DNA of 57,908 nt from Betaproteobacteria bacterium. Its GTDB lineage: Bacteria > Pseudomonadota > Gammaproteobacteria > Burkholderiales > Rhodocyclaceae. Below the pieces are notes generated by a model, which was not told the DNA's origin, did no database searches, and saw only the letters and a program-made list of their open reading frames with translations. Numbering within the stretch: position 1 is the first letter of the stretch; every line of letters starts with the position of its first letter. Location: positions 1 through 57,908 of the forward strand of contig CANJXH010000003.1 of the NCBI GenBank assembly GCA_947478755.1. Direction: 5' to 3'. The translations under genes were made by a program, and so were the position numbers. Below, piece after piece: positions 43,265 to 50,727 of this stretch.

Positions 43265-44206
43265 TTACTGCTTTTGATTTCTGGTGCGCATTTCCTCGTG
43301 CATCATTTTATCGGCAAGGACCCAGGCGCCGGCAAGCCCCGATCCCGCTTCGCGCATGGCAACGCCAATGGCGGCCTTGATGCCGGCTTCCTCCAGTTTG
43401 GTTCGAATGCGCAGACACAGTGAATCGGCACCGGCACGGTCGCATTCAATGCTGAGAACGCCGAACTCGTCGCCCCCAAGGCGTGCCACAACATCCACGA
43501 CCCGTGCTGCGCTGCGCAGCACGTCGCCGGTGCGTTCGATCAGTTGATCGGCAGCTTCCTGCCCCGCGGTCAATTGTGTCTGTTTCAGCCCCTTGATGTC
43601 GATGGTGATCACGGCGGCAGAATGACCGAAGCGATGACAGCGCTCTTCCTCGGCGGCCATCAGTTGGTCCCAGCCGCGACGGTTGTAAAGCGAGGTGAGC
43701 ATGTCGGTGAGCGCCTCTGCATGCATTCGCTCCGAATCGCGCGCTTCCTCGGCGTTTTTGAGTTCGGCCTGCAGGATCGTGCTCAACAGGCTGGCCAGCA
43801 GTTGCAGCTGTTCTTCATTTCCGACGATTGATGCCGGCTGGGGTGTGGGGTTTATTGCGCACAGGGTGCCGAAAAGCGAGCCATCGGCGAGCCGCAGCGG
43901 CATGCCGACATAGGCCTTGATGTCCATTACTTTTGCGATCGGGGCCGCCTTGTAGGCAGGGACGTCGTCAATGCAAGGCGCGATATGTGGTCCATTGCCT
44001 TTGATCATTTCCGAACACAGCGAATCATCCCAGCGAAATACGGTGTCCGGTTTGATGCCGTAACCATGATCGTCGGTTTGCAGCACGATCAGGTCATCTC
44101 CTTCGGTACGGGTAATCATCCAGAGGTTGAAGCCCATGTGTTTATGCAGGTATTGCATTACCTGTCGGCCGGCACTTTCGAAGTTGCTGATCTTGGCAGT
44201 TTTCAT
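43265..44206 (-). CDS. GAF-GGDEF protein with altered substrate motif (putative diguanylate cyclase)
   Basis: 313 aa. N-terminal GAF domain (about 10-145, 'YVGMPLRLADGSLFGTLCAI'), a short coiled coil, then GGDEF at 160-310. 'RLGGDEFGVL' is intact at residues 244-248 and an inhibitory RxxD site (RVVD) precedes it by five residues. However the usual 'DxDxFKxIND' is 'DIKGLKQTQL', so the guanine-binding Asn is replaced by Gln and a metal-region Asp by Lys. It may be inactive, weak or use a different substrate. Located between the small YjzC-like gene and the tandem-ABM gene. Confidence 0.85.
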   Translation of the reverse strand: MKTAKISNFESAGRQVMQYLHKHMGFNLWMITRTEGDDLIVLQTDDHGYGIKPDTVFRWDDSLCSEMIKGNGPHIAPCIDDVPAYKAAPIAKVMDIKAYVGMPLRLADGSLFGTLCAINPTPQPASIVGNEEQLQLLASLLSTILQAELKNAEEARDSERMHAEALTDMLTSLYNRRGWDQLMAAEEERCHRFGHSAAVITIDIKGLKQTQLTAGQEAADQLIERTGDVLRSAARVVDVVARLGGDEFGVLSIECDRAGADSLCLRIRTKLEEAGIKAAIGVAMREAGSGLAGAWVLADKMMHEEMRTRNQKQ

Positions 44207-44260
44207 TTGGTTGTCCGAATGAGAAGGTTCTGGTCGTGACGAGTGGTTTTTTTGGCTGTG

Positions 44261-44479
44261 CTAAAACCGATAGCTGAAATGTTCGTTGGCTTCAACATGC
44301 ACGGCAGGTCGCAGCAGGGTGAATTTCGGTTTCTTGCAGGCAATGCATTCCGGAAATGCCCGACCAAAGACACAGGTAACCTCGTGCGCTGCGGCATGTG
44401 CCGGTTCATGGTCCACCCGGTAGATTCCCGAAGTGGGTACCCGGTCGCCAGGTCCGTATTGATCGCCAATCTTTGCCAT
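44261..44479 (-). CDS. Small YjzC-like zinc-ribbon-type protein
   Basis: 72 aa from ATG 44479 with AAGGAC upstream; the track ORF starts far too early. 'GDRVPTSGIYRVDH', 'HEVTCVFGRAFPECIACK' and a C-terminal 'HVEANEHFSYRF' match the pattern of YjzC-like small proteins ('SGIYRV.H....HEVT...G..FP.C..C'). Three or four Cys/His residues could bind zinc. Function unknown. Lies 54 bp upstream of the GGDEF gene and may be cotranscribed. Confidence 0.7.
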   Translation of the reverse strand: MAKIGDQYGPGDRVPTSGIYRVDHEPAHAAAHEVTCVFGRAFPECIACKKPKFTLLRPAVHVEANEHFSYRF

Positions 44480-44780
44480 TCGCCTGTCCTTGTCTCGTGT
44501 CGAGAGACGTCTTTTGTCTGTCGTTGCCTGATCCGTATTATGACGCCAACTCTGTGCACCAACGAGCATCCGGGAATTGAAAGTTCGTCGATGTGTCGCG
44601 CGCTGTGTCGCGCATTGTGTCAGGTTGAATGTCTTGTCATCTGGGCGGCGGCGCAGCATCAATACTTTCGTTTTTTATATGTAACAGACGATTGAAAAAG
44701 GATCAGAAACCCGGTTAAGCTACGACTTCGCAGCACAAGGGGCTGCCGTGGTTTCTTCCAAAACTGTCTGAAAGAGTCTC
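44480..44780. other. 301-bp divergent intergenic region
   Basis: Separates the YjzC-like gene (minus) and sulfotransferase copy 5 (plus). It contains a short tandem repeat (44592-44627) and an AT-rich stretch ending TTTTTTATATG about 100 bp before the sulfotransferase start that may hold a promoter; I could not find a well-spaced -35/-10 pair. No convincing ORF seen. Confidence 0.5.
44592..44627. repeat. Three tandem 12-bp repeats TGTGTCGCGCNN
   Basis: TGTGTCGCGCGC, TGTGTCGCGCAT and a partial TGTGTCAGGTTG follow each other without gaps, in the promoter region upstream of sulfotransferase copy 5. Direct repeats with a 12-bp period could be binding sites for a regulator, though the third unit keeps only six bases. 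Confidence 0.45.
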
Positions 44781-45950
44781 ATGACAATCCTGCTTCTTGA
44801 AATGAACGAATTGGCGTTTATGCGTGCTGCAAGTGCAGCTACCGATGGCCTGACCGATTACGGAGATGAATCCTTCCGCGAACCGCTGCGGGTGCTGATC
44901 GCCTCGATCCGCGACGAAGCGCAACTCACGCCGGAAGGCCTGTTTGGCTGGCAACAGGGCGTCATCCGCCTGCTCGGTCATCGGCTGCGCATGCAGGAAC
45001 TGATCAGCAAGCATCCGGAAATCCTCGACGAGCCGATCGACAAGCCGCTGATCATGGTCAGCATGCAGCGCACTGGTTCGACCAAACTGCAGAAAGTGCT
45101 TGGCTGCGATGACTACTGGAATGCGCCGCTGTTCTGGGAAACCCTGTTTCCCTTTCCCTTCCCGGGCGAAGCACGCGGCAACCCCAAGCCGCGCATCGAC
45201 GCAGCGCACGAGTGGACCAAGATGTTTTACACCATCATGCCGGACGTGATGGCGGCGCATGCCATGGTGCCGGAGGAGACCGACGAAGAGACATTCGCTG
45301 TCGAAATGTCCTTCCGCTGGACCGTGGCATCGATCTACGGCACGATCCCCAGCTACATCCACTGGGTAGAGACGCATACAGCGGAACCGACCTATCAGGA
45401 CCTCAAGCGCATCCTGCAATGTCTGCAGTGGCAGCGCGGCAGGCGCAAGCCCTGGTTGCTCAAGGCGCCGTGGCACATCGGTTTCCTCGACTCGATCATG
45501 AAGGTGTTCCCTGATGCGACCGTGGTGCAGTGCCATCGCGATCCCTTCGAGTCGGTGCCATCGAACTGTGGTCTGATGTACATGGGACGCAGCGCCGGCC
45601 GGCCGACGCTTTCGAAGCTCGAACACGGCGCCGACGTACTGGCCATGATGGGCCGCGAAATGGAGATGCACCTCAAGCAGCGCGATGCCCTGGGCAGCAA
45701 GGATCCAACTGTGGACGTCACCTTCCGCGACATCGTCGGAGATGCGATTGGCGTGGTGCGTAAGATATACGCGGCACGCGGCCAGACCCTGGATGCCGTG
45801 GCCGAGCAGCGCATGCGTGAGTGGGAAAGCGCAAACGCTCGCCACAAGCACGGCAAGTTTGAATACAGCGCCGAGGAATACGGCATCACCCGGGAAAACG
45901 TCGCAAAGGCTTTTGCCGAATACAACAAGCGCTTCGCTAAGCTCAACTGA
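44781..45950 (+). CDS. Sulfotransferase family protein, copy 5 (module 2)
   Basis: 389 aa. N-terminal 'ATDGLTDYGDESFREPL', PAPS loop 'MVSMQRTGSTKLQKVL', 3' motif 'VVQCHRDPFESVPS'. Closest to copy 1 in the C-terminal 'RHKHGKFEYSAEEYGI' (copy 1 'RHGRHEYSLQEFGL'). First gene of module 2: SDR follows after 36 bp, then ABM and DUF1214 genes. The glycine of the first P-loop position is replaced by serine/methionine ('SMQRTGST'), otherwise intact. Confidence 0.87.
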   Translation: MTILLLEMNELAFMRAASAATDGLTDYGDESFREPLRVLIASIRDEAQLTPEGLFGWQQGVIRLLGHRLRMQELISKHPEILDEPIDKPLIMVSMQRTGSTKLQKVLGCDDYWNAPLFWETLFPFPFPGEARGNPKPRIDAAHEWTKMFYTIMPDVMAAHAMVPEETDEETFAVEMSFRWTVASIYGTIPSYIHWVETHTAEPTYQDLKRILQCLQWQRGRRKPWLLKAPWHIGFLDSIMKVFPDATVVQCHRDPFESVPSNCGLMYMGRSAGRPTLSKLEHGADVLAMMGREMEMHLKQRDALGSKDPTVDVTFRDIVGDAIGVVRKIYAARGQTLDAVAEQRMREWESANARHKHGKFEYSAEEYGITRENVAKAFAEYNKRFAKLN

Positions 45951-45986
45951 GCAGAATCAACAACCAACAACAACGAGGAGAACGAC

Positions 45987-46799
45987 ATGGCAACGAATCT
46001 GATGCAGGGCAAGGTAGCAGTCATTCTGGGGGCTAGTGCCGAGGGTGGCATCGGCTGGACCACGGCCGAGACCATGGCGCGTGAAGGGGCCAAGGTCGTG
46101 GTGGCCGCACGCAGCCTCGACAAGCTCGACAAACTGGCCAAGAAGACGGGTGGTCTGGCCGTGCAGTGCGATGCGACCAAGCACGCCGACATCATCGCGC
46201 TCGGCGAAACCGTCAAAAAGCAATTCGGCAAGGCCGATGCTGCCGTCTACACACCGAGCGGGGTCTGGTTCTCCATGCTCGCCGGTACCGATGAAGCCTC
46301 GCTGCGCGAAGCCATGGAACTGCATTTCTTCGGTGGCTTCTTCTTCGTCCAGGAAATGCAGAAGGCCATCGACCACGACGGCACGATCACCCTGATCTCG
46401 TCGATTACGTCCACCAACACTCAGGACGGGGTGGTTGGCTATTCCTGCGCCAAGGGCGCGATCCAGAACCTGACGCGCTATGCGGCCAAGGAGTTTGCCC
46501 CGAACAACATCCGTGTGAACTGCGTGTTCCCCGGTCTCACCGATACACCAATGGTGTCCGGTGCCACCGGCAACCCGGCCTTGCGCAAGGTATTCGAGCG
46601 CGAGATTCCGCTCGGTCGTCTTGGTGTCGCCAACGATATCGCCGAATACATCACCTTCCTCTCGTCGGATCGCGCCAGCTACATTACCGGCGCCTTCACC
46701 CCGATCGATGGCGGAAATTTCATGACCCGCCTGCCGCGCTTCGACGAAATGCCGTCGATGGAAGAGCAGCAGGCTGCCATGCCCGTCACCAAGGACTGA
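45987..46799 (+). CDS. Short-chain dehydrogenase/reductase, module 2
   Basis: 270 aa, GAGGAGAA box before ATG. Rossmann motif 'GASAEGGIG', catalytic 'ISSITSTNTQDGVVGYSCAKGA' (S, Y, K), C-terminal 'ITGAFTPIDGG'. An unusual 'NNAG' replacement, 'VYTPSG', occurs where most SDRs have NNAG, which may affect the active-site Asn relay. The about 20-residue tail after the fold is acidic and Gln-rich. The ABM gene begins 11 bp later. Confidence 0.9.
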   Translation: MATNLMQGKVAVILGASAEGGIGWTTAETMAREGAKVVVAARSLDKLDKLAKKTGGLAVQCDATKHADIIALGETVKKQFGKADAAVYTPSGVWFSMLAGTDEASLREAMELHFFGGFFFVQEMQKAIDHDGTITLISSITSTNTQDGVVGYSCAKGAIQNLTRYAAKEFAPNNIRVNCVFPGLTDTPMVSGATGNPALRKVFEREIPLGRLGVANDIAEYITFLSSDRASYITGAFTPIDGGNFMTRLPRFDEMPSMEEQQAAMPVTKD

Positions 46800-46810
46800 G
46801 GAGACCGAAC

Positions 46811-47191
46811 ATGACCATTTCCTTCATCGCCCGCTGGTTCCCCAGGCCCGAAAAGCTCGAGGAATTCCTTGGCGTCATTGGCCGCCTTGGCGCCGGCTTT
46901 CCGCCGGAAATCGCTGCCGGCATCACGCTGCTGCAGCCATCCATGAATCGCGACGGGCAGTTCATCGCGCTGGAAGTCTGGAAGGATGAAGCCATCCTCA
47001 ACCAATTGAGAGCGTCGAAGCTGTTCCATGACGCGATCCGCGACATGAGTGCCTGCTGCAGCAAGCCGTGCGAGATCGAGCATCTCAACCCGCTGGGCGA
47101 CGATGGCAGTGTCTTCCAGTGCTATCCGAAGGGCAAGGCCGATCCGAAGTTCTATCCGGATCTGGGCGACATGACGGCGCTGTACTGCTGA
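46811..47191 (+). CDS. ABM/ferredoxin-like small protein, module 2
   Basis: 126 aa, GAGGAGACC box. Begins 'MTISFIARWFPRPEKLEEFL' and includes 'FIALEVWKDEAILNQLRASKLFHDAIRDMSACCSKP' in its middle part, matching position for position the module 1 protein at 19704, including 'MS.CC..P.EIEHLN..GDDG'. The twin cysteines and 'EIEHLNPLGDDG' are therefore family features. Possible cofactor-free oxygenase or cyclase. Confidence 0.77.
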   Translation: MTISFIARWFPRPEKLEEFLGVIGRLGAGFPPEIAAGITLLQPSMNRDGQFIALEVWKDEAILNQLRASKLFHDAIRDMSACCSKPCEIEHLNPLGDDGSVFQCYPKGKADPKFYPDLGDMTALYC

Positions 47192-47222
47192 TGAATCGCC
47201 CCATGCATCCTGGAGACGACAG

Positions 47223-48512
47223 ATGAATGCACTGATCCTCGCCGGCATACTCGCCACGGCAGACCAGGACGTGATTGAAACCCGCGCGCTCAAAATACTG
47301 AAGTCGCCGGAAGTGCAGCAGCAGATCGTTGCCACGCGCAAGACCTATGAAGCCGACCCGATGGCGCAAAAGCCTGGCGGCCGGGCGATGCTGGAAAATG
47401 CGGTGCAGGAACTCGCCTGGGCTGCCGTGCTGGTTGGGGTCAATACCGAGCCGACGCACCCGAAGGTGGCCTGGGTTTACACCGAGCCGCGCAAATGGCG
47501 GGGGCGTTCGGTACCCGGTTCGCGCTGGGGCGTGGACAATCCCGACAACGTGTATCGCATCGCTCCGATCGACGGCACCTCGAAATACGAGGTCCATGTC
47601 CGTCGCCATGGCGAAGCACCGATCCAGTTCAGCTTCCTGACCTACAACCATTTCCTCGGCGAGGACGGACACCAGAAGGATGTCGATGCGCCGCTCGGCG
47701 GCCTGCGCAGTGACGAAGTGAAATGGGAGCGGGATGGCACCTTCATATTGACCATCGATCCGGAACCGGCCAACGACCGCCCGAATCACATTCGCAGTAC
47801 GCCCGACATCAAGCAGCTGCTGATGCGCAATACGATGAGCGACTGGGTGCATCAGCGTCCGCTCGAAATCTCGATCAAGCGCGTCGACGGACCGCCGGCT
47901 GATGCGCCGGCCAGTGATGACGTGCTGGCCAGGCGCTCCGCAGTATTCCTCGACGCCGTGACCAGCCTCAGCCTCAACTGGAAAGCGAAATCCCTGTTCG
48001 GCCACTGGGAAGACAATTCACTGTGCCAGCCCTATGGTCGTGGCAAGCAGTGGGGCTATGCAGCGTCGGGCAACTTCGATCTGGCCGACGACGAGGCGCT
48101 GGTCGTCACGGTCGACCCGCTCGACGCGCAATACATCGGGTATTCACTCACGGACTTGTGGCTGGCCTCGCTCGAACACATCAACAAGTTTGGCAGCCTC
48201 AATACGCAGCAGTCCTGGCGCAATGCCGATGGCACCTATACCTACGTAATCGCGGCGCGAGACCCCGGCTTCTACAACTGGCTGGATACGGGTGGCCTGC
48301 GCCAGGGCAGCATGCTCTATCGCTGGCAGGTGTTGCCGGCTTCGCGCACCTCGGCCGAGGGTGCCGTGGAAAGCATCACGCGGGTGAAGTTCAACGATGT
48401 CCGCCAGGCACTGCCGGCCGACGCGAAGTTCATCGACGCGTCCGAACGCGCCATCATTCTTCGGGAACGTGCTGCCGATTACGCGCGCCGCTATGGTTCG
48501 GTAGAGCAGTAG
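47223..48512 (+). CDS. DUF1214-like protein, copy 4 (module 2, no signal peptide)
   Basis: 429 aa, GGAGACGACAG before ATG. Conserved blocks: 'DNPDNVYRIAPIDGTSKYEVHVRRHG' in parts, 'DDEALVVTVDPLDAQYIGYSLTDLW' and 'ARDPGFYNWLDTGGL'. Unlike copies 1-3 the N-terminus ('MNALILAGILATADQDVIETRAL') is too short for a normal signal peptide, so this copy is probably cytosolic. Last gene of module 2; converges on the membrane gene at 48531. Confidence 0.7.
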   Translation: MNALILAGILATADQDVIETRALKILKSPEVQQQIVATRKTYEADPMAQKPGGRAMLENAVQELAWAAVLVGVNTEPTHPKVAWVYTEPRKWRGRSVPGSRWGVDNPDNVYRIAPIDGTSKYEVHVRRHGEAPIQFSFLTYNHFLGEDGHQKDVDAPLGGLRSDEVKWERDGTFILTIDPEPANDRPNHIRSTPDIKQLLMRNTMSDWVHQRPLEISIKRVDGPPADAPASDDVLARRSAVFLDAVTSLSLNWKAKSLFGHWEDNSLCQPYGRGKQWGYAASGNFDLADDEALVVTVDPLDAQYIGYSLTDLWLASLEHINKFGSLNTQQSWRNADGTYTYVIAARDPGFYNWLDTGGLRQGSMLYRWQVLPASRTSAEGAVESITRVKFNDVRQALPADAKFIDASERAIILRERAADYARRYGSVEQ

Positions 48513-48530
48513 CGTATCTCGGGCGCGCAT

Positions 48531-49328
48531 TCACGTGCGCTTGTTGCGCCAATGCCAGGGAGAATCGGTGCCCAAGATGTGGGCAATGCCATGAACGGCG
48601 AGCCCCGATAGCACGAATGCGGACCACCCGGCAATACTGCTCATCAGCGGCGACACGTTGGGCGTGTGGATCGAAATCATCGACGGCAGGCCCACCAACG
48701 CGAAGGCCACGACATAGGTGATGGGCATGATGACCGGTACGAGCAGCAGCTTCCAGCCGCGCAGGCTGGCGCCCATGAAGGCCAGAACGCTGGCAATCAG
48801 GTAGGCCCCCATGGCATTGCATGGCCCCCACCAGAACGGGAACTTGTTGATCAGGATCAGCGGCTGTTGTCCGTAGTAGTAATAAAGGTTGGTCGCCATC
48901 ATCGCTTCTTCCTGCAGCAGGTCGATGGTCAGCGGTATCAGGAACCACAGCCACACGCCGCGCATGGTGACGCCCCTGGCAAAGGCAAGATAGTTGGCGG
49001 TGACCAGCACGCCGAAATAGGCCGGGTAGTTGATGACGACCCACAGCGGTATGCGCCGCCCCATCAATTCGAACGCCGTATTCTGGCCATGGATCGGATG
49101 CCAGGCCGCGCCGATGATGTCGAGGAAGGGCTCGGCAAGCAGGTTGGTGAAACCGCCGAGCAGGATCAGCAATACGATGGGACTGCCGTGTTTTTGCCAG
49201 TGCCGCAGACCATAGACAAAAACCAGGGTGATCAGCACGAAGCAGACCATCATCACTTGATTCGCGGCCGCCAGATTGAAAGTGGTGTCCATCGGCGGCA
49301 ACAGGATCTTCAGATTGTCATCCCACAT
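48531..49328 (-). CDS. Seven-helix membrane protein of unknown function
   Basis: 265 aa, GGAGG box before the ATG. About seven hydrophobic segments; distinctive loops 'GGFTNLLAEPFLDIIGAAWHP', 'FPFWWGPCNAMGAYLIASV' and a C-terminal 'GIAHILGTDSPWHW'. The 'GG..N...EP..D' region recalls the AveC-like proteins ('GGVIGFSADSLLNLHHF'), so a distant relationship is possible. It follows the AveC-like gene at 49588 on the same strand with a 259-bp gap containing a 22-codon ORF. Confidence 0.68.
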   Translation of the reverse strand: MWDDNLKILLPPMDTTFNLAAANQVMMVCFVLITLVFVYGLRHWQKHGSPIVLLILLGGFTNLLAEPFLDIIGAAWHPIHGQNTAFELMGRRIPLWVVINYPAYFGVLVTANYLAFARGVTMRGVWLWFLIPLTIDLLQEEAMMATNLYYYYGQQPLILINKFPFWWGPCNAMGAYLIASVLAFMGASLRGWKLLLVPVIMPITYVVAFALVGLPSMISIHTPNVSPLMSSIAGWSAFVLSGLAVHGIAHILGTDSPWHWRNKRT

Positions 49329-49442
49329 GGTGTTCCTCCCGTAATTTTTCGTAACGCAATTGCCTGACCGGAGAAGTATATCGGCAGCGGCGGCAATGAA
49401 CCTGCTTCAGTCTTGATCAAGCCTGACGGTAGACGAAATCGC

Positions 49443-49511
49443 TCAGTCGGTGGAAGCGGCTGAACCGATGTTGACGACACTACTGCTGCCAGTAGCCAGC
49501 TTCATTGACAT
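49443..49511 (-). CDS. Putative 22-aa small ORF with AGGAGG site
   Basis: An ATG at 49511 and a second in-frame ATG at 49505 follow an AGGAGG box (3 and 9 bases away). The frame encodes a short Ser/Val/Ala-rich peptide (including 'KLATGSSSVVNIG') ending in TGA at 49443. It lies between the AveC-like gene and the seven-helix protein. It could be a leader or structural peptide, or a chance ORF; a TTGACA box upstream would place a -10 element over its start. Confidence 0.3.
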   Translation of the reverse strand: MSMKLATGSSSVVNIGSAASTD

Positions 49512-49587
49512 ATCCCTCCTGACGGGAATGCTGTCAATAGTGCCATCTACATTCCGATCACACGTAGGGATGCGGATTGCCGGGCGA

Positions 49588-50619
49588 TCAACCCGGCAGC
49601 ATGTAGGAAGGCGGCTGGATCACCGAGGTGCCGACCACGCCCAGCCAGTTGAAGGGCAGGTGGTAGACGAGGATGAACAGTGCCCCACAGGCGCCGATCA
49701 CGGCAAGCATGCGCATCGGTGTCCTGAGTCCCGGACTCAGACGATTGGCACCGCGCTCGACCAGGGAAAGCCCTTCGGGATCATCCAGCGCGCTTTGGCG
49801 TATCACGGTAAAGCCGAGGCTTACGCCGCCGGCACAAAGCGCCTCATAGAATGGGAATTGGTAGATCGATCCGGCAAAGAAGGTGAGCGGCCCATAGGTC
49901 TTGGGGAACATGTAGGCGTCGGTGGTGCGGATGATGCTGTTCTCGAGCACGATGTCACCGATGATGAAGGCTGCATAGGTGATGGCATAGGCCGTGGCAT
50001 TGGTCATGTTCGGGAAGCGGGTTCGCAATGACTTGATGATGGCGCAGCCGGCAAGGCTTGCCGTGATCCCGAAATAGACGTACATCGGGAAGCCCCACAA
50101 CAGTGATTCCGCATAGCGTGCCGGGCCGCCGGTATAAAAGGGCATGAAGGAGGTCCACACGCCGAGATTGATGCTGTGCGCGTTGAAGGCGAACAGGAAG
50201 TGGTGCAGGTTGAGCAGGCTGTCGGCTGAAAAACCGATCACGCCGCCGAGCAGCAGCATGCCTTCGAGAGTAACCTTGCGTTCCTTCATCCACGGCTTGG
50301 CGACACATTGCCAAACGCATTGCAGCACGACCAGGGTGCTGATCACCTCCAGCACGCGCAGTGCCATCAGCCGCCCCGGAGCGATGACGTCACCCGGCGC
50401 AATCGGCGCGGGGCCGAACAGGGTGTCGGACATGATCCAGCGTACCCAGGCATTGATCGCGATGGCAGTCCAGATTGCGCCCCAGATTGCCCACGCCTTT
50501 ATCGTATCGTTGCGCGCCGCAGTGACGGCTACAGTGCCTGCGGCGCTTGCAGGCGCGCTACCGCCACGGCGAAGCTCGCGCACAGAAGCGTCATAGGAAG
50601 TATTGGTCGATTTTTTCAT
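49588..50619 (-). CDS. AveC-like (spirocyclase family) integral membrane protein, copy 2
   Basis: 343 aa, GGAGA box. A 40-residue Ala/Ser-rich cytosolic start, then about 7-8 helices. 'LFGPAPIAPGDVIAPGRLMALRVLEV', 'CVAKPWMKERKVTLEGMLLLGG' and 'FPMYVYFGITASLAGCAII' line up with the order seen in AveC-like copy 1 ('LLRPWLKEGRVSIWGLMI'). Last large gene of module 3, 108 bp after the LLM gene. Function unknown; AveC in Streptomyces affects avermectin spiroketal chemistry. Confidence 0.7.
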   Translation of the reverse strand: MKKSTNTSYDASVRELRRGGSAPASAAGTVAVTAARNDTIKAWAIWGAIWTAIAINAWVRWIMSDTLFGPAPIAPGDVIAPGRLMALRVLEVISTLVVLQCVWQCVAKPWMKERKVTLEGMLLLGGVIGFSADSLLNLHHFLFAFNAHSINLGVWTSFMPFYTGGPARYAESLLWGFPMYVYFGITASLAGCAIIKSLRTRFPNMTNATAYAITYAAFIIGDIVLENSIIRTTDAYMFPKTYGPLTFFAGSIYQFPFYEALCAGGVSLGFTVIRQSALDDPEGLSLVERGANRLSPGLRTPMRMLAVIGACGALFILVYHLPFNWLGVVGTSVIQPPSYMLPG

Positions 50620-50727
50620 TTTTTCTCCGATCCCGTATTCGTGGTCTGGCTTGGCAGGGGTGATGCGAACGGATTGTCCAGCAAGGGCAGGGGGGGATGC
50701 AAGATTCCTCTCTGTCGTCCGGTGTCG

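Noticed and set aside
49480-49560. Promoter TTGACA-17-GATATG for the seven-helix gene as a firm feature
   Set aside because: The -10 box matches only three of six bases and overlaps the small ORF start; kept only as a note.
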